A stretch of DNA of 64,000 nt from Adineta steineri. Lineage: Eukaryota; Rotifera; Eurotatoria; Adinetida; Adinetidae. Below, in pieces: positions 37,235 to 49,188 of the stretch; within the stretch, counting starts at the first letter, position 1; every line of letters begins with the position of its first letter. A model generated the notes under the pieces. The model was not told where the DNA came from, did no database searches, and saw only the letters and a list, made by a program, of their open reading frames with translations. Location: positions 332,283-396,282 of the forward strand of contig CAJNOI010000057.1 in assembly GCA_905250115.1 (NCBI GenBank), written 5' to 3'. A program made the translations under genes and the position numbers.

Positions 37235-38544
37235 GATCTGTATTAATATGAAAGATCAACGTCGCGTTTTTTTTGTAATATATATATAATATAATATGAC
37301 ACAGTTGTCGGTCAACTTGCAGACAGCGACAATATATCGTCACGGATCATTGCTATGTCTAGAGTAATATTCTCTTTCGTCGTCGATAACGATAATAATG
37401 AACATTCGACATAGATTTTATATTATTTCATTCGATGCTTAAAACAACTAAATAAGAAAGAAAAAAAAATGAATTGTTTTGAAAAGTGTACTGCGGTAAC
37501 CTTGGACAAGATCAATCGTATACAAATTTTAGTAATATAAACCTTTAATTATAAATCTCTTTATTTCATATTTCTATATCCTGTTGTGAATTTTATTGGT
37601 AAGAGCACGTATGCGCCAGTTATGTAAGGACGAATGTATGAAAAAAAACTCTAGTAAATCAACTATGTCAACATTCAAACGTAACTAACAAAGACAGAAA
37701 AAAAGAATATGTCTACGTTGATACAGGGACAACGACTGTGTATGTAAAAAAAAGAAAGAAAGAAAGAAGGAAGAAGTAAAAATCTTTGTTACGTAGTGTA
37801 AGTTTATACATTAATCAGGTGAACATGTAAAAGAACGAAAAACTTGACCGGGTTGTTTTCTTTTTATCTTTTTTTTATTATGTATGATTACAAAACTTCG
37901 TAGGGTCATTTTTTACTGACTCTTTCTTTATATCTCTATAAATCTCGAATTAACAAAAAAAAGAAAAGAAAAATTCTATCTTTATGTAATAGATGAATAA
38001 ATAATTTGGGATTGTGGTTTATAGCTCATCATCGACATCGGTCAACATAGAAAAATTCCTATTGGTTCATAAATAACCAATCTATAACGATTATAGTTTG
38101 TGCTGTTTTTTAATCGAACAATATATTTTTCGAATATATCGGAATATGATGGTGAATGAACTTTCAATATCATCTATTTATAAGAATGATTATAGTCTAA
38201 TTGCTTTCAAATATTGGAAAATACTTTGATATAATAATCTGAATTTATTAATAGGATACTTTCATGTCTTATATGATTGTTTAATTTCTGACGCCATCTA
38301 TTTTGAGTAATGAATAAATTCATAATCATGATGATTGAATATTATTTTGCATCAATAAAATTTTCTTTTCGTTTGTCACGGTCTAATGCTTATATAAAAT
38401 TTCGTATTTTAAGAGTAATTAAATATGTTGCATAAATCATCTACTTATGAAAATATTTCTAAAATAGATTCCGTTTATTTTATTTTTTTATTCATTGAAT
38501 AAGACAAAACTACAAGGTGTTCAATAATCATGTAAATATTCGAT
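37235..38544. promoter_or_regulatory. Shared upstream region of divergent SPPL3 and PPT-like gene
   Basis: 1.3 kb between divergent genes. AT-rich with poly-A runs and a GAAA/GAAG purine tract near 37750-37780. No gene recognised. Confidence 0.4.
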
Positions 38545-39558
38545 ATGCAACTCACACTTTTTACAACATATTTATTATGTATGGGAATAAATAAATGTCC
38601 ATCTATTATAACTTTTTCTGAAAATTATACATCATCATGGATGATATTCGAAGGAAAAGTAGAAAATGAAATAAAAATGTCACGTTTAACTTTTCTTGTA
38701 TTTCAAACTACTATTCTTTCACGTTCAATTCAATCATTAATTTATCGACCAGTAGTACTTATGCATGGTATTGTTGCATCAGCTTCTGACATGAATGAAC
38801 TTGCTGATTGGCTTCGAATGTCTTTTTCCGGTATTTATGTTGTATCAATTGAAATCGGAAATGGATTTGATGATTCATTTCTATGGTCATTAGATAAACA
38901 AGTTGAATATTTTTGTACAAAAATTCGTAATGATATTAATCTTCAACAAAGTTTTAATATGCTTGGATTTTCACAAGGAAGTTTAATTGTTCGTGGTGCT
39001 GTTGAACGATGTTCATTACCTGTTTATAATTTAATCACATTAAATGGTCTTCATCAAGGAATTTTCGGTATACCATATCTTCTTAAACTTCCAATATATA
39101 TTCGTGAATTAATAACAAAATATGCGTATGAAAAACAAATTCAAAATCGAATTAGTATTGCAAATTATTGGCGTGATCCCACTCAATTAAATAAATATAT
39201 AACTGATTGTCATTTTCTTCCTGATATAAATAATGAACATGAAATACGTAATGAAACATATCGTATAAATATGTTAAAATTAAATGCATTTGTTATGACA
39301 TATTCCGATATTGATGAAGTTGTTACCCCAAAAGAATCCGGTTGGTTTATGGGTTATATTTCTCAATCATTAAATATTGAAACATGGAATAATTCAAGAC
39401 AATTTCTAGAAGATCTTATTGGTATGAGAACATTATGGGAACAAGGAAAATTATATACATTTATATCTCATACACGTCATCAAGATACTCCACATTTACC
39501 AAATCGAGAATTTTTTATGAAAAATATTTTATCATTTTTTAATAATACACTTTTATGA
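38545..39558 (+). CDS. Palmitoyl-protein thioesterase-like hydrolase
   Basis: Lysosomal alpha/beta hydrolase removing S-acyl groups. One uninterrupted frame of 337 aa. Motifs: VVLMHGI (oxyanion strand), the nucleophile elbow LGFSQGSLIVRG with Ser in GFSQG, LNGLHQGIFGIPY, ANYWRDP, FLPDINNEHEIRNETY, the acid region DEVVTPKESGWFMGY and the terminal His in ISHTRHQD. The phrases VVTP, GMRTLWEQGKL and ISHT are closer to PPT2, while HQGIFGIP and the NETY segment resemble PPT1, so the gene is called only as a PPT-family member. The first Met precedes a weak signal sequence; a Met 44 residues downstream, directly before a hydrophobic stretch, is an alternative start. Its stop is 92 bases from the stop of the convergent ABC transporter. 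Confidence 0.9.
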   Translation: MQLTLFTTYLLCMGINKCPSIITFSENYTSSWMIFEGKVENEIKMSRLTFLVFQTTILSRSIQSLIYRPVVLMHGIVASASDMNELADWLRMSFSGIYVVSIEIGNGFDDSFLWSLDKQVEYFCTKIRNDINLQQSFNMLGFSQGSLIVRGAVERCSLPVYNLITLNGLHQGIFGIPYLLKLPIYIRELITKYAYEKQIQNRISIANYWRDPTQLNKYITDCHFLPDINNEHEIRNETYRINMLKLNAFVMTYSDIDEVVTPKESGWFMGYISQSLNIETWNNSRQFLEDLIGMRTLWEQGKLYTFISHTRHQDTPHLPNREFFMKNILSFFNNTLL

Positions 39559-39650
39559 ATTTGACTTGGTTATTGTTTTTATTTCTCAGTTAAAGAAACG
39601 TATATAAATATACATAAAAAGTAAAAGAAAAAAGAAAGTAACATTCATAA

Positions 39651-42600
39651 TTATTTAAGTTTTCCTACAGCTAAACGATAATATCGACCACCGAGAGCAA
39701 GTAATTCTTGACTTGTACCACTTTCAACTATAACACCATTATGTAAAACACAAATCATATCTGCATTCTGTATTGTTGATAAACGATGAGCTATTGTTAT
39801 CGATGTTCGATTTTCTTGAGCTTTATCTAATGCATCTTGAACTATTTTTTCACTTTCACTATCCAATGCACTTGTTGCTATAGAATTATACATATATTTC
39901 TACATCATAATTTAATTCTAAACTGACTTACCTTCATCAAGTAATAGAATTTTTGGATCTCGAAGTAATGCTCGAGCAATTGCTAAAGAAAAGAAAAATA
40001 TAGATTCTTTTTTTGTTATGATTTAATCTTACCAATTCGTTGTTTTTGTCCACCAGATAGTTGAGTACCTTTTGCACCACAATTTGTATCATATCCCTAA
40101 AGAAAAATATTTTTTCTAGAAAAATTTGCATTTCTTTACATACTTCAGGTAAACGTTGAATAAAATCATGTATATTAGCACTTTGAGCTACTTTTATAAT
40201 TTCTTCCATTGAAATGTTATCTCGACTATTATCACCATAAGCAATATTATCTTTAATTGACATATCAAATAAAATTGGTTCTTGAGAAACAAAACCAACT
40301 AGAAAAAGAAATACTTATTATAAATAATAAAAGAAGAAGAAAAATATTATATACTTTGTTGTCGATACCATTGTAGATTAAGAGCTCGTACATCTTTTGA
40401 ATCAGCTAACTAGAATAGAATATAGCAGATTAAATAAGATGGAAGAAATTAAACTTTTGTCTTACTATTCGACCAACATTTGCATCATAAAAACGTTCGA
40501 CTAATTGAATAGTCGTTGATTTTCCACAACCGGATGTACCTACATTGATATATATTCATTTATTCAAATTCAAATGAAAAAAAAGAGAGTGAATCGATAA
40601 ACGATCACAATGACAATAAAGGTAAGAAAAGAAAAGAATAACTTTCACCTTTACCCTTGAACTATTTTGCTTTTTGCCTCTACTCGATATATGATCACAA
40701 AAAGAAAACAGGGCAAAGTCCAAAACCTATCATGCTTACCGACAAGTGCAACTTGTTGACCTAGAAAAAGAAAATAAGTTAATTTTAATGATTCAAAAAT
40801 TTAACATACCAGGTTGAATTTTTAATTTAAAATTTCTAAGAATGATTGATTCAGGTCTATTTGGATATATAAAATGTATTCCTTCAAAATCAAGTTGTCC
40901 AGTAAAATTAGGCTATATATATATATATAAAATAAATAATTCATAATATCAAAATCTAATCAATCTAAACTCACAATTTCTTCACCATCCGTGGAACTAT
41001 TATCAATCGCTGGTTTTCGATTTAATAATTCTAAAATATTATCAGCAGATTCAACAGCTTTTGTATAATCTGGCGACCTAAAATATATATATGTTGAAAT
41101 ATTTTCTATCTATTTTCTATATTTACATTGCTGCTGTTTGTCCGACACTTTGTGCACCGAATATAATACAATTAAAACATCTAAAATAAACGAATATTAT
41201 ATTTCAAAAGAATTCATTTCTCTTACAATAAAACATCTTCAAATGTGATGTCACCTTGCGCTACCAAATAGGCACCTAATCGAAACAATGCTGCTAAACT
41301 AAAGAACATAACTGAACTTGTTAATGCAAAAAAGAAACCAAAAAGATGTGCACGTTTTATGGATGATCTAAAATAGAATTAAAAAACATTCTTTTTTTCT
41401 ATAAATAAATAAATCTAATATACCGATAAGGAATTCCAATATATCTACGATATTCTTCAAAAAAATAATCTTCTTTTGTTAGTTGTACAACTGTTCGAAT
41501 ATTTTGTATAGATTGTATTGCTACCTGTCCAGCATTTTCTTGTGTTGCTTTATCTTTACTAGCAAAACCAGTCATTAAACGACTTTGTAAGACACCTCCA
41601 GCAACCATCAATGGAACAAATCCGAGTATAAGTAATGTTAATTGCCAAGAAAATACAAAACTAATTATAATACCAGTACCAAGTGCAGCTAAATTTTGTA
41701 ATGTTGTTCCAATACGAATACCAGTAGCTCCTTGAACAGCTGATGCTTCTGTTGCTAAACGTGTACATAATGCTCCTGTATTATTTTTTGGATTATCAAA
41801 ATAAGATATTTCTTGACGAAGTAAACATTGAAATGCTCGTCCACGTAATCTTTTTGTTAAAGCTTCACCCGACAATGCAAATAAAAGTCCCTAAAAAGGA
41901 TACGTTTGTTTTTTCTTAAAAAAATCATTGAAATTATAAATTCATACTTGAAGAGACATTGAAAATAATAATAAAATACCAAAACCAATAAATAAAAGTA
42001 TATAGAGTAATACTCGATCTTCTTGAGTTTTTTTATCACATATTTGAAAAACCTATTTTTGTTTTATGAAATAAAAATAAATATTTTTCTATAAGAAAGA
42101 AATAAATTTACCGCAGTTAATTTACTTAGAATAATACCAAATACTGGTTGAATACCTCCATTAATTATACATGCTACACAACCAAATGCTATGAATATCC
42201 ATTCTGGTCTGTTCATCTTAAGCATTATAAGAGCAGCACTAGGCTTTTTTTCCTAAGAAAAAATTCTTTTTTTGTTTGATTAAAATGAAATTAATTTAAA
42301 TATTTACTTTTTTCTTCTTCTTTTTATCATCATCATCAGTATCATCGTCAGTTGTTCCAACTTTATTTTTTCCATATAATGCAGCCATAACTGATGGTGT
42401 TAAACTAACAATAGTTGAAGCACGATTTCTAGTTGCAGTTGTTTGAAGTTCTTCAGTATGATGATTTAAAACTAATTCGGTAATTTCTTTTTTTTCGAAT
42501 TGTAATTGTTCTTCTTCTTCAGCTCGACGTAAATTTTGTTGTTCAACAAGACTATAATATGTGCCACGAGCATCCATCAATGATTCATGATCACCTTCTT

Positions 42601-45297
42601 CAACAACTTCACCTTTATGCATAACAACAATTTTATCAGCATTACGAATTGTTGATAAACGATGTGCAATAACTAATGTTGTTCGACCTTATATCATAAC
42701 AAAATAGTTTTATATATTTTTTCAATTTTAGAAATAATATACCTTGAGCAGCACGATCTAAAGCATCTTGAACAATTTTTTCACTTTCATTATCAAGTGC
42801 ACTTGTAGCTACAATATATATAATGATTAGAATATTAATTTGTAAAAATAAATAAAATTACCTTCATCAAGAAGTAAAATTTTTGGATCTCGAATCAATG
42901 CTCGAGCAATAGCTATGAAGAATATAATAAATAACAATTCGAATTAGTTTTTTATATTTACCAATTCGTTGTTTTTGTCCACCGGATAGTGCAGCACCAC
43001 GTTCACCTACTGCAGTTTCATATTTCTACAAAATATACATATATAATATAGTATAAAATCTAATTTATATATAATTTACATCAGGTAAAGTCATAATAAA
43101 ATCATGTGCATTAGCCATTTTTGCTGCTTCATGTATTTCAGCATCTGTTGCTGTATCTCTTCCAAATAAGATATTTTCTCGAATTGTTGCTTGAAATAAA
43201 ATTGGTTCTTGACTAACAACACCAATATGTTGTCTTAACCATTTTAAATTATATTCTTTTACTTCATGTCCATCAATACGAACTATACCTGCATCTGCAT
43301 CATAGAATCGTTGTAATAATTGTACACATGTAGATTTTCCTGATCCAGATGATCCAACAAGAGCTATTGTTTGACCACGTTGAACATCAAATGAAATACT
43401 ATTAAGAATTTGAACACCAGGTCGTGATGGATAAGAAAATTTTATATTTGAAAATTCAATATCACCAATCAGATCATCTTTTTTTAGACCTGTTTCTGAA
43501 TCGCTAACAATTTTAGATGGCTAAAAGAATAAAACAAAAACATATATTTCTATATATATGAAATTAAATTGTTAACTTACTGCATCAATAATTTCCCATA
43601 CAATATAAGCAGCAGCTCGTGCTTGAGTTAATGTTTGAAAATGTGGACTTGCTTGACCCAAGTTGAACACAGCAATAATGATTGAAAAAAATACCTAAAA
43701 TAAATTGATGGAATCCTTCATGATATTATCTATATGCTTTTTTTAACTTACAATAATAACATTACCAATATTATAGTTTTCATCACGAATTAATTTTGCT
43801 CCATACCAAAATCCTGTAGTAAAGAAAAATAGATATTCGATACAACATAAACTAATCGAAAATGTATAATAAATACCTAATGCATATGCACAATAGATAA
43901 AGAACCATACCAAACCCAATGCAAAACCACTGGCTCCACCTTTTTTTATTCCACTTGTTCTCGCATCCTCAAGATATTGCTCATATCTATAGAAGACAGA
44001 TATAAAAATCATAAGAAAAAATATTTCGTATTTAAATTCAACCTTTTCGTTTCACGTTTTTGACCATTATACGAAAAAACAGTCCGAATTGAACTTAATA
44101 CTTCTTCTGCTACTGCTCCTGCTTTACCATAAGATTTTAATTCCATTGCTGTAAAACTAGAAGTAAGCTACACAAAAAGAAAGAAAATATTTCAAAAATT
44201 ATTCATTAAATATAAATGACATACTTTAGACATGAGAATAGCTGCAAAAAATAATAGAGGTGATACAGATAATATAACTAATGTTAATTTCCATCCTTTA
44301 GCAAAACCTATATGATAAAAATAATCGAACATGGATAATAGTCAAAACGAGCTGAAGATATAAATATAAACTTACCGAGAGCTAATCCTGTAATACATGA
44401 AGATAAAAACTGTGATGCCGATCCAAGTTTATCACCAATTCCATCATGAATTTTATCTATATCATCTGTTAATTTTGTATTAAGTTCGCCAGTTTTATGT
44501 GTATCAAAATAAACAATTTCTTTTCGAAGAATCGATCGAAATAAATTTTCTCTTATAGCTCTTGTTTGTCTTTCAGCTGGCATACTCCAAAATGCTATTT
44601 GAAGATATCCAAATACAATAGAAACACAACCAATTATAACTAAATAATTGACTTGTGTTACTATCAGATTTTGAAAATCAGCTGCAGTACCATTAAACGT
44701 AAAATTACAAATACTATATATATAATATAATTATTATTTTGAAAAAAATTATTTCGTCAATATTTATACGTACGATGTTGATGAAAGATAATTCGATGAT
44801 GTTAATACATAACCTGCTGGACAATATTCAATAGCTGTAGCTGTATAGTTCAGTGTACATAAATCAGCTACTCGATCAGTAAATGTATTTAGAAGACCAC
44901 CAAATACAAGAATTAATAATGGCATAAGAACACCATGAGCTAAACCACCTGCAGTACCAATTAATATAAAGAGTATGTCGAGTTTTGTGGCATATCGAAA
45001 CTAATTTATAGATTATAATAATTTTTCTTAAATAATTATAAATGATTTCTTACTAGACTTGCAAGGCTTACAACTTCAGTAACTTTTTTATCTTTTTTTT
45101 TCCCACGAAATCGTTGAAAAAAATTTTGATCGCTTGGTTGTTCTTCATCGTCAGGTTTAGCAATTCTAAATAAGAAAAAAAAAAGAAATTGATAAAGTTA
45201 ATCATTATCTATCTTACTTTCCGTTCGTAATTTTGTTTTGGTCTAGGTCAATAGCGTCGATATCTTGAGATTTCTTTTCATCTTGTTCGTCACCCAT
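39651..45297 (-). CDS. ABCB1: Full ABCB transporter, P-glycoprotein type
   Basis: ATP-driven export pump for hydrophobic compounds and xenobiotics at the plasma membrane. About 25 short exons run from an ATG at 45297 to a TAA at 39651, giving two membrane domains and two nucleotide-binding domains. N-terminus is acidic/lysine-rich, then [22 protein letters not shown]1: Walker [12 protein letters not shown] loop VSQEPILF, signature LSGGQKQRI, Walker B KILLLDEATSALD, H loop IAHRLST. The linker is Glu/Asp/Lys-rich with an extended Lys tract (near 42305-42330). NBD2: Walker [10 protein letters not shown], signature LSGGQKQRI, Walker B KILLLDE, H loop IAHRLST, so both sites look catalytically competent. 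A 21-base exon at 40740-40760 supplies QQVALVG, the residues just before the NBD2 Walker A. Which vertebrate ABCB paralogue it matches one-to-one is undecided. Confidence 0.95.
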
Positions 45298-46782
45298 TTT
45301 CTAACTGCTTTTTAAAAGAAATAATCGAATACAATTGATGTACTTGGTTTTATTTCTCTATTAAAGAAAACAAACTATTTCGTCCTTTTATATATTACAA
45401 CGCTAGCATTTTACACCTTTGATCAGTTACGCATGATTAAGCTATATTGCGCATGCTAGCGTTATTATTGTCGCACTCGCAAAAAACAAAAAAACCGAAC
45501 TTAATTCAGTTCGTAAAAGGACGTACTCGGAGGACAAGTATTCTACGCCTATAGTTAGAAAAATAGACATCAACATGTTTTGTATGAATCATATCGTAGA
45601 TTAGAAACATATATATACATAACAACAATGTTACTCGCAATATTTTCGTTAGATTGATAATTGAAATAGTTACAAAAAATATAAATATTCAAGCTAAGTC
45701 ATCGGTTTACATGTGCGTTTTGGCAGAATAAATCAACTATAAATAATTTAATATTTACGGATATTAAATATATAGACATGTTGTTTTTGAATTTTTACTA
45801 AATATTGACATAACATGTGAAGAATGCAAATGTTCTCTTTACGTTTAGCTAAATCGAGCGTATCGAGTGGAAAAAGAATATATATAAATATATTTTTTCT
45901 AAAGTTATTTAAGAAAAAAAATCGAATTTTTTCGACATTCTTGAAAATGTCATTTTCGTTATAACGAATTTTTCGATGTTCAAAATCAAGGATGCTACAT
46001 TATTGTCACTTTTTATTTCTTTTATTTGATGATTGGTAATAATAATTATTATTTTTTAAAATGATGACTTTATTACAGGTAATGAGTAATAAAGTAATAC
46101 GTAATAACAAGGCAATACGTGCAAGGTAATCTTGACAAAAAGAAACAAATACAATAGGAAATTATGCATGTTATTGTCTGGCCAATTGGTATATTCTAAA
46201 ACGCCTTATTTATGCTTATTTGATATACTTTTTATCTAGTAGAACTTCTATTTTTCAAGTTGACTATCGTGATACCGAAAAACAGTTCGTCAAAAACTGA
46301 AATGTCCACAGACATTTGGATAATAAGAATATTTTTATTACTAATGTTTTATTAATAAGTAAAAAATATTATTAAAGGAATAGTAAAGTAATGTAGCACT
46401 TTTAATCATGACAACTATTGGTTTCTATCGTATAAACATATGAAGTTGTTTTTTTCTAAATATTACTGACTTTCAAAAAGAAATAGAAATATATATATTC
46501 TTAATCAACTCGACAAGCTCTACTAATCATATATGAAAGAAAACAACAAGTCTTTGATTTTTTATTTTCAGTATTTTATAAGTGATTTAAAACTATTCAA
46601 CAGAAAGAAGTAAAGATCTTTTAAAACCAGGCATTATCATTATAACTAATTAACATAAAATAAATATACATTGTATGTCAATTCGATCGAAATCGCATAT
46701 AGTTTTACCAAAAAATGTATCTGAGCAATTGAATATTAATATGTTTCATCACTCCCATCATCTTTTTTTACTAACTATTGTA
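45298..46782. other. Intergenic region upstream of the ABCB gene
   Basis: No gene recognised. The ABCB promoter should lie at the left. Near 46065-46130 a degenerate GGTAATA/GTAATAC tract repeats. AT-rich throughout. Confidence 0.4.
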
Positions 46783-47204
46783 CAGGCTATCACAAAAGTC
46801 ATGATCATTGAAGAAATTCAATTTTCTCTCTTATTAGCAAGGTAATATTAATAATGTGTTTTTTTTGCACGAGTCACGTCTTTAAATAGTGCTCTAAAGT
46901 ATTATATTTAATTTCAATATAAAAATGTAGACATTTTACAGCTTCTAGAAAACATCATGAAACGTTTTTTTTTTTGAATTAAATCGATATACCAAATTAT
47001 TCTGTTTTTCAGATTACCTAGATTTTCAACTGCTGTTGAAGATATTATTAACCCAAGTACCGACTGCCTTTGAAAATATAAAGGTGGTCAGTCTATCTAG
47101 AAAAAACTATCATCTGTTGTTAGCTCTTTAATGGATATTATTCTCTCAATGGCAGTCCGTACTTGACTTAATAGTATCTTCAACAACAAATACATTGCAA
47201 GAGG

Positions 47205-47362
47205 TGAATCAATATTATGAGATCTTCATTCACCTGATTTAATATCATTAGACTTCTTTTTTGGAGGCATCTCGAAACAACAGTTAAAAATCTAGATAAT
47301 CTGAAAAACAGAATAATTTGGCATATCGATTTAATTAAAAATGTGTTGATATTAAACATAAT
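47205..47362 (+). pseudogene. Mariner transposase C-terminal fragment
   Basis: Reads in two frames as SPDLISLDFFFGG and then TVKNLDNLKNRIIWHIDLI, matching the end of mariner-type transposases; a frameshift and stop codons separate the two parts. The same C-terminal segment lies on the minus strand at 46977-47037 (ENLGNLKNRIIWYIDLI). Non-functional. Confidence 0.7.
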
Positions 47363-47382
47363 ACTTTTGAGCAGTTTTAAAG

Positions 47383-47769
47383 CAGAGATGTCCATCGCAA
47401 TTAGAAATCTGTCATGACGCGATGTTATGAATAATATAGCTTATAAAACTCTCTTTTCTATTGGTTAAACGATACAATAGTCATATAGATGCGTTGAGAA
47501 AAAGAAACTCCTTTTAATCGTAAACATCGTAAAACCATAATCTCAAACATTATAGATTTTTTCAATAAAAATAATAAAAAACTTCAAAAACTCAACCGTT
47601 GCCGCACCACATCGTGATGATATAAAAAAAACAAGTTGCAGCTACCACGCCACGCCACGACGGTGAAGAAAAATAAGCTGCTGCTGTCGTGCTGCGATGG
47701 TAAAGAGAAACTGGGTGCTGCAGCCACGCTGTCACTGTCGTAGCAGCGGCGTCGCCATGGACATCTCTA
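47383..47769. mobile_element. hAT-like non-autonomous element inserted in the mariner element
   Basis: Begins CAGAGATGTCCATCGC and ends GCCATGGACATCTCTA, a terminal inverted pair of the hAT type (CAGAGATG). It is flanked by TTTTAAAG (47375-47382) and ATTTAAAG (47770-47777), an 8-base target duplication with one mismatch. The right half is strikingly GC-rich for this genome, with GCTGCTGCTG and CGCCACGCCACG runs. No transposase frame; 387 bases. Confidence 0.75.
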
Positions 47770-49092
47770 ATTTAAAGACGTCATTCGACCGAAAATAACT
47801 TTCTATTCTTCTCTATAAAATAAAAAAAGTTTTAACATCATTTAACTAACAAGAGAGAAGAATAAATTTTTTAAATGATCATGACTTTTGAAACACTCAA
47901 TATATCGTATTTGACTGATGTTCAGGCCAAAACAGTTGCGTTCTTTTTCGATACTATCAACACCATTAAATAATAAAGAAATAAATCGTTCGCAATCCTA
48001 ATGTTTTTAACACATAACATAATATTAAAAAAGTCTACTAAAACATATGTAATCTAGTATCTATGTGTATATAAAAACAAATATAGGAAACAGACTGTAT
48101 CGATGTTATAATCTTAAATATATTTTTGATTTATTCAAGAAATCTAAGACTTGATGAAAACATAGTCGTATCTATCGAAATGTTTTAACAACAATATAAT
48201 TCGTGATTTATTGTACGTTCAACTATCATTATATTAGAATATATAATGAATTATTATCGTTCATGTTCAATTTTATTACGTAATGGAATATTTGAGTAAC
48301 GATTGAAAAAGAGAAATGTTTCTGTTTCATAAAAGAACTATACGTATGCTGTAACTTACTTTATACGGAAAATAAATAAGATCGTTATTTTAAACTATTT
48401 TACCAACTTTCTTTGATGTCTAACAGACAGACTTTATTTACAATAAAAAAAAGAGTTTGAAGAAAGAATTTTTTATTATCACATCAAGCAAATAGAATTA
48501 TAAAAAAAAGAAACGCTTCGGCTGTTTTTGAATAAATAAGAAAAAATATCTTATTTTCTTAAAAACAAACGAACAAAATATCATTTTTAAGATTTCTATC
48601 ATCATAAACAAGCTATAATACGAAATGTTTTTAAATACAACCATTTTACCGATGGTGCTAATAATATATTTGTTTTATTATATATAAAATTGTTACAATT
48701 CATTCAGTTAACACACAATTTTAGTATACTTTTGTAATTGTATAACACATCATAGATCATAGAAAGTATACCAAACATTTGAAGCAGAGAAATACGGTTC
48801 ACTTCATACATTTATGAGATATGATTCCCTTTGAAAGAAAAAAAAGTATTGTCTAATTAACAAGAAATACAAGATATTTCGAAGTTTTTGAAGTTCAGAC
48901 ATGGTGCGTGATAAAAAAGAAAAAAAGATTCCCGTCTGATGTATTTATATATATATTAACTTTTAGATGAAAACACATCGTGATCATTGTATTCGAGTTA
49001 ACAAACAAATTTGATCTATGTCAATGTGCCAAATTATAGCTGATTTTAGAGTTTTTAAATAACGATTAAGTTTAGATCGTTTTTTTTTTCAG

Positions 49093-49188
49093 GCAGAAAT
49101 CTTGATTGATGAAGAAAAAGTTCAAGAACCTGAAAGCCAAGATCGTCGAATAATTAACGATTCGTTAGAGAAAAGAACAATCTTATAG
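49093..49188 (+). other. Possible isolated terminal exon
   Basis: After TTTTTTTTCAG a frame encodes AEILIDEEKVQEPESQ, 15 more residues and a TAG (31 codons plus stop). The composition is protein-like rather than AT noise. A mini-exon ATG at 48900 (MVRDKKEKKIP) could join in phase but only through a non-standard GTCTGA donor. No family recognised; may be a gene remnant. Confidence 0.25.

Larger units (their letters stand above)
46783..47900. mobile_element. Decayed mariner-family transposon
   Basis: Long terminal inverted repeats start beside TA dinucleotides. The left end reads CAGGCTATCACAAAAGTCATG; the right end, complemented, reads TTGAGTGTTTCAAAAGTCATG. Similarity continues inward for about 120 bases (for example CTCTCTTATTAG and GTCTTTAAATA). 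Inside are transposase remnants (HSPDLISLDFFF, the region of the third catalytic Asp, and LDNLKNRIIWHIDLIKNV). The latter region is also present inverted at 46977-47037. A hAT-like element has inserted at 47383-47769. Without that insert the element is about 730 bases, too short to be autonomous. Confidence 0.75.
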
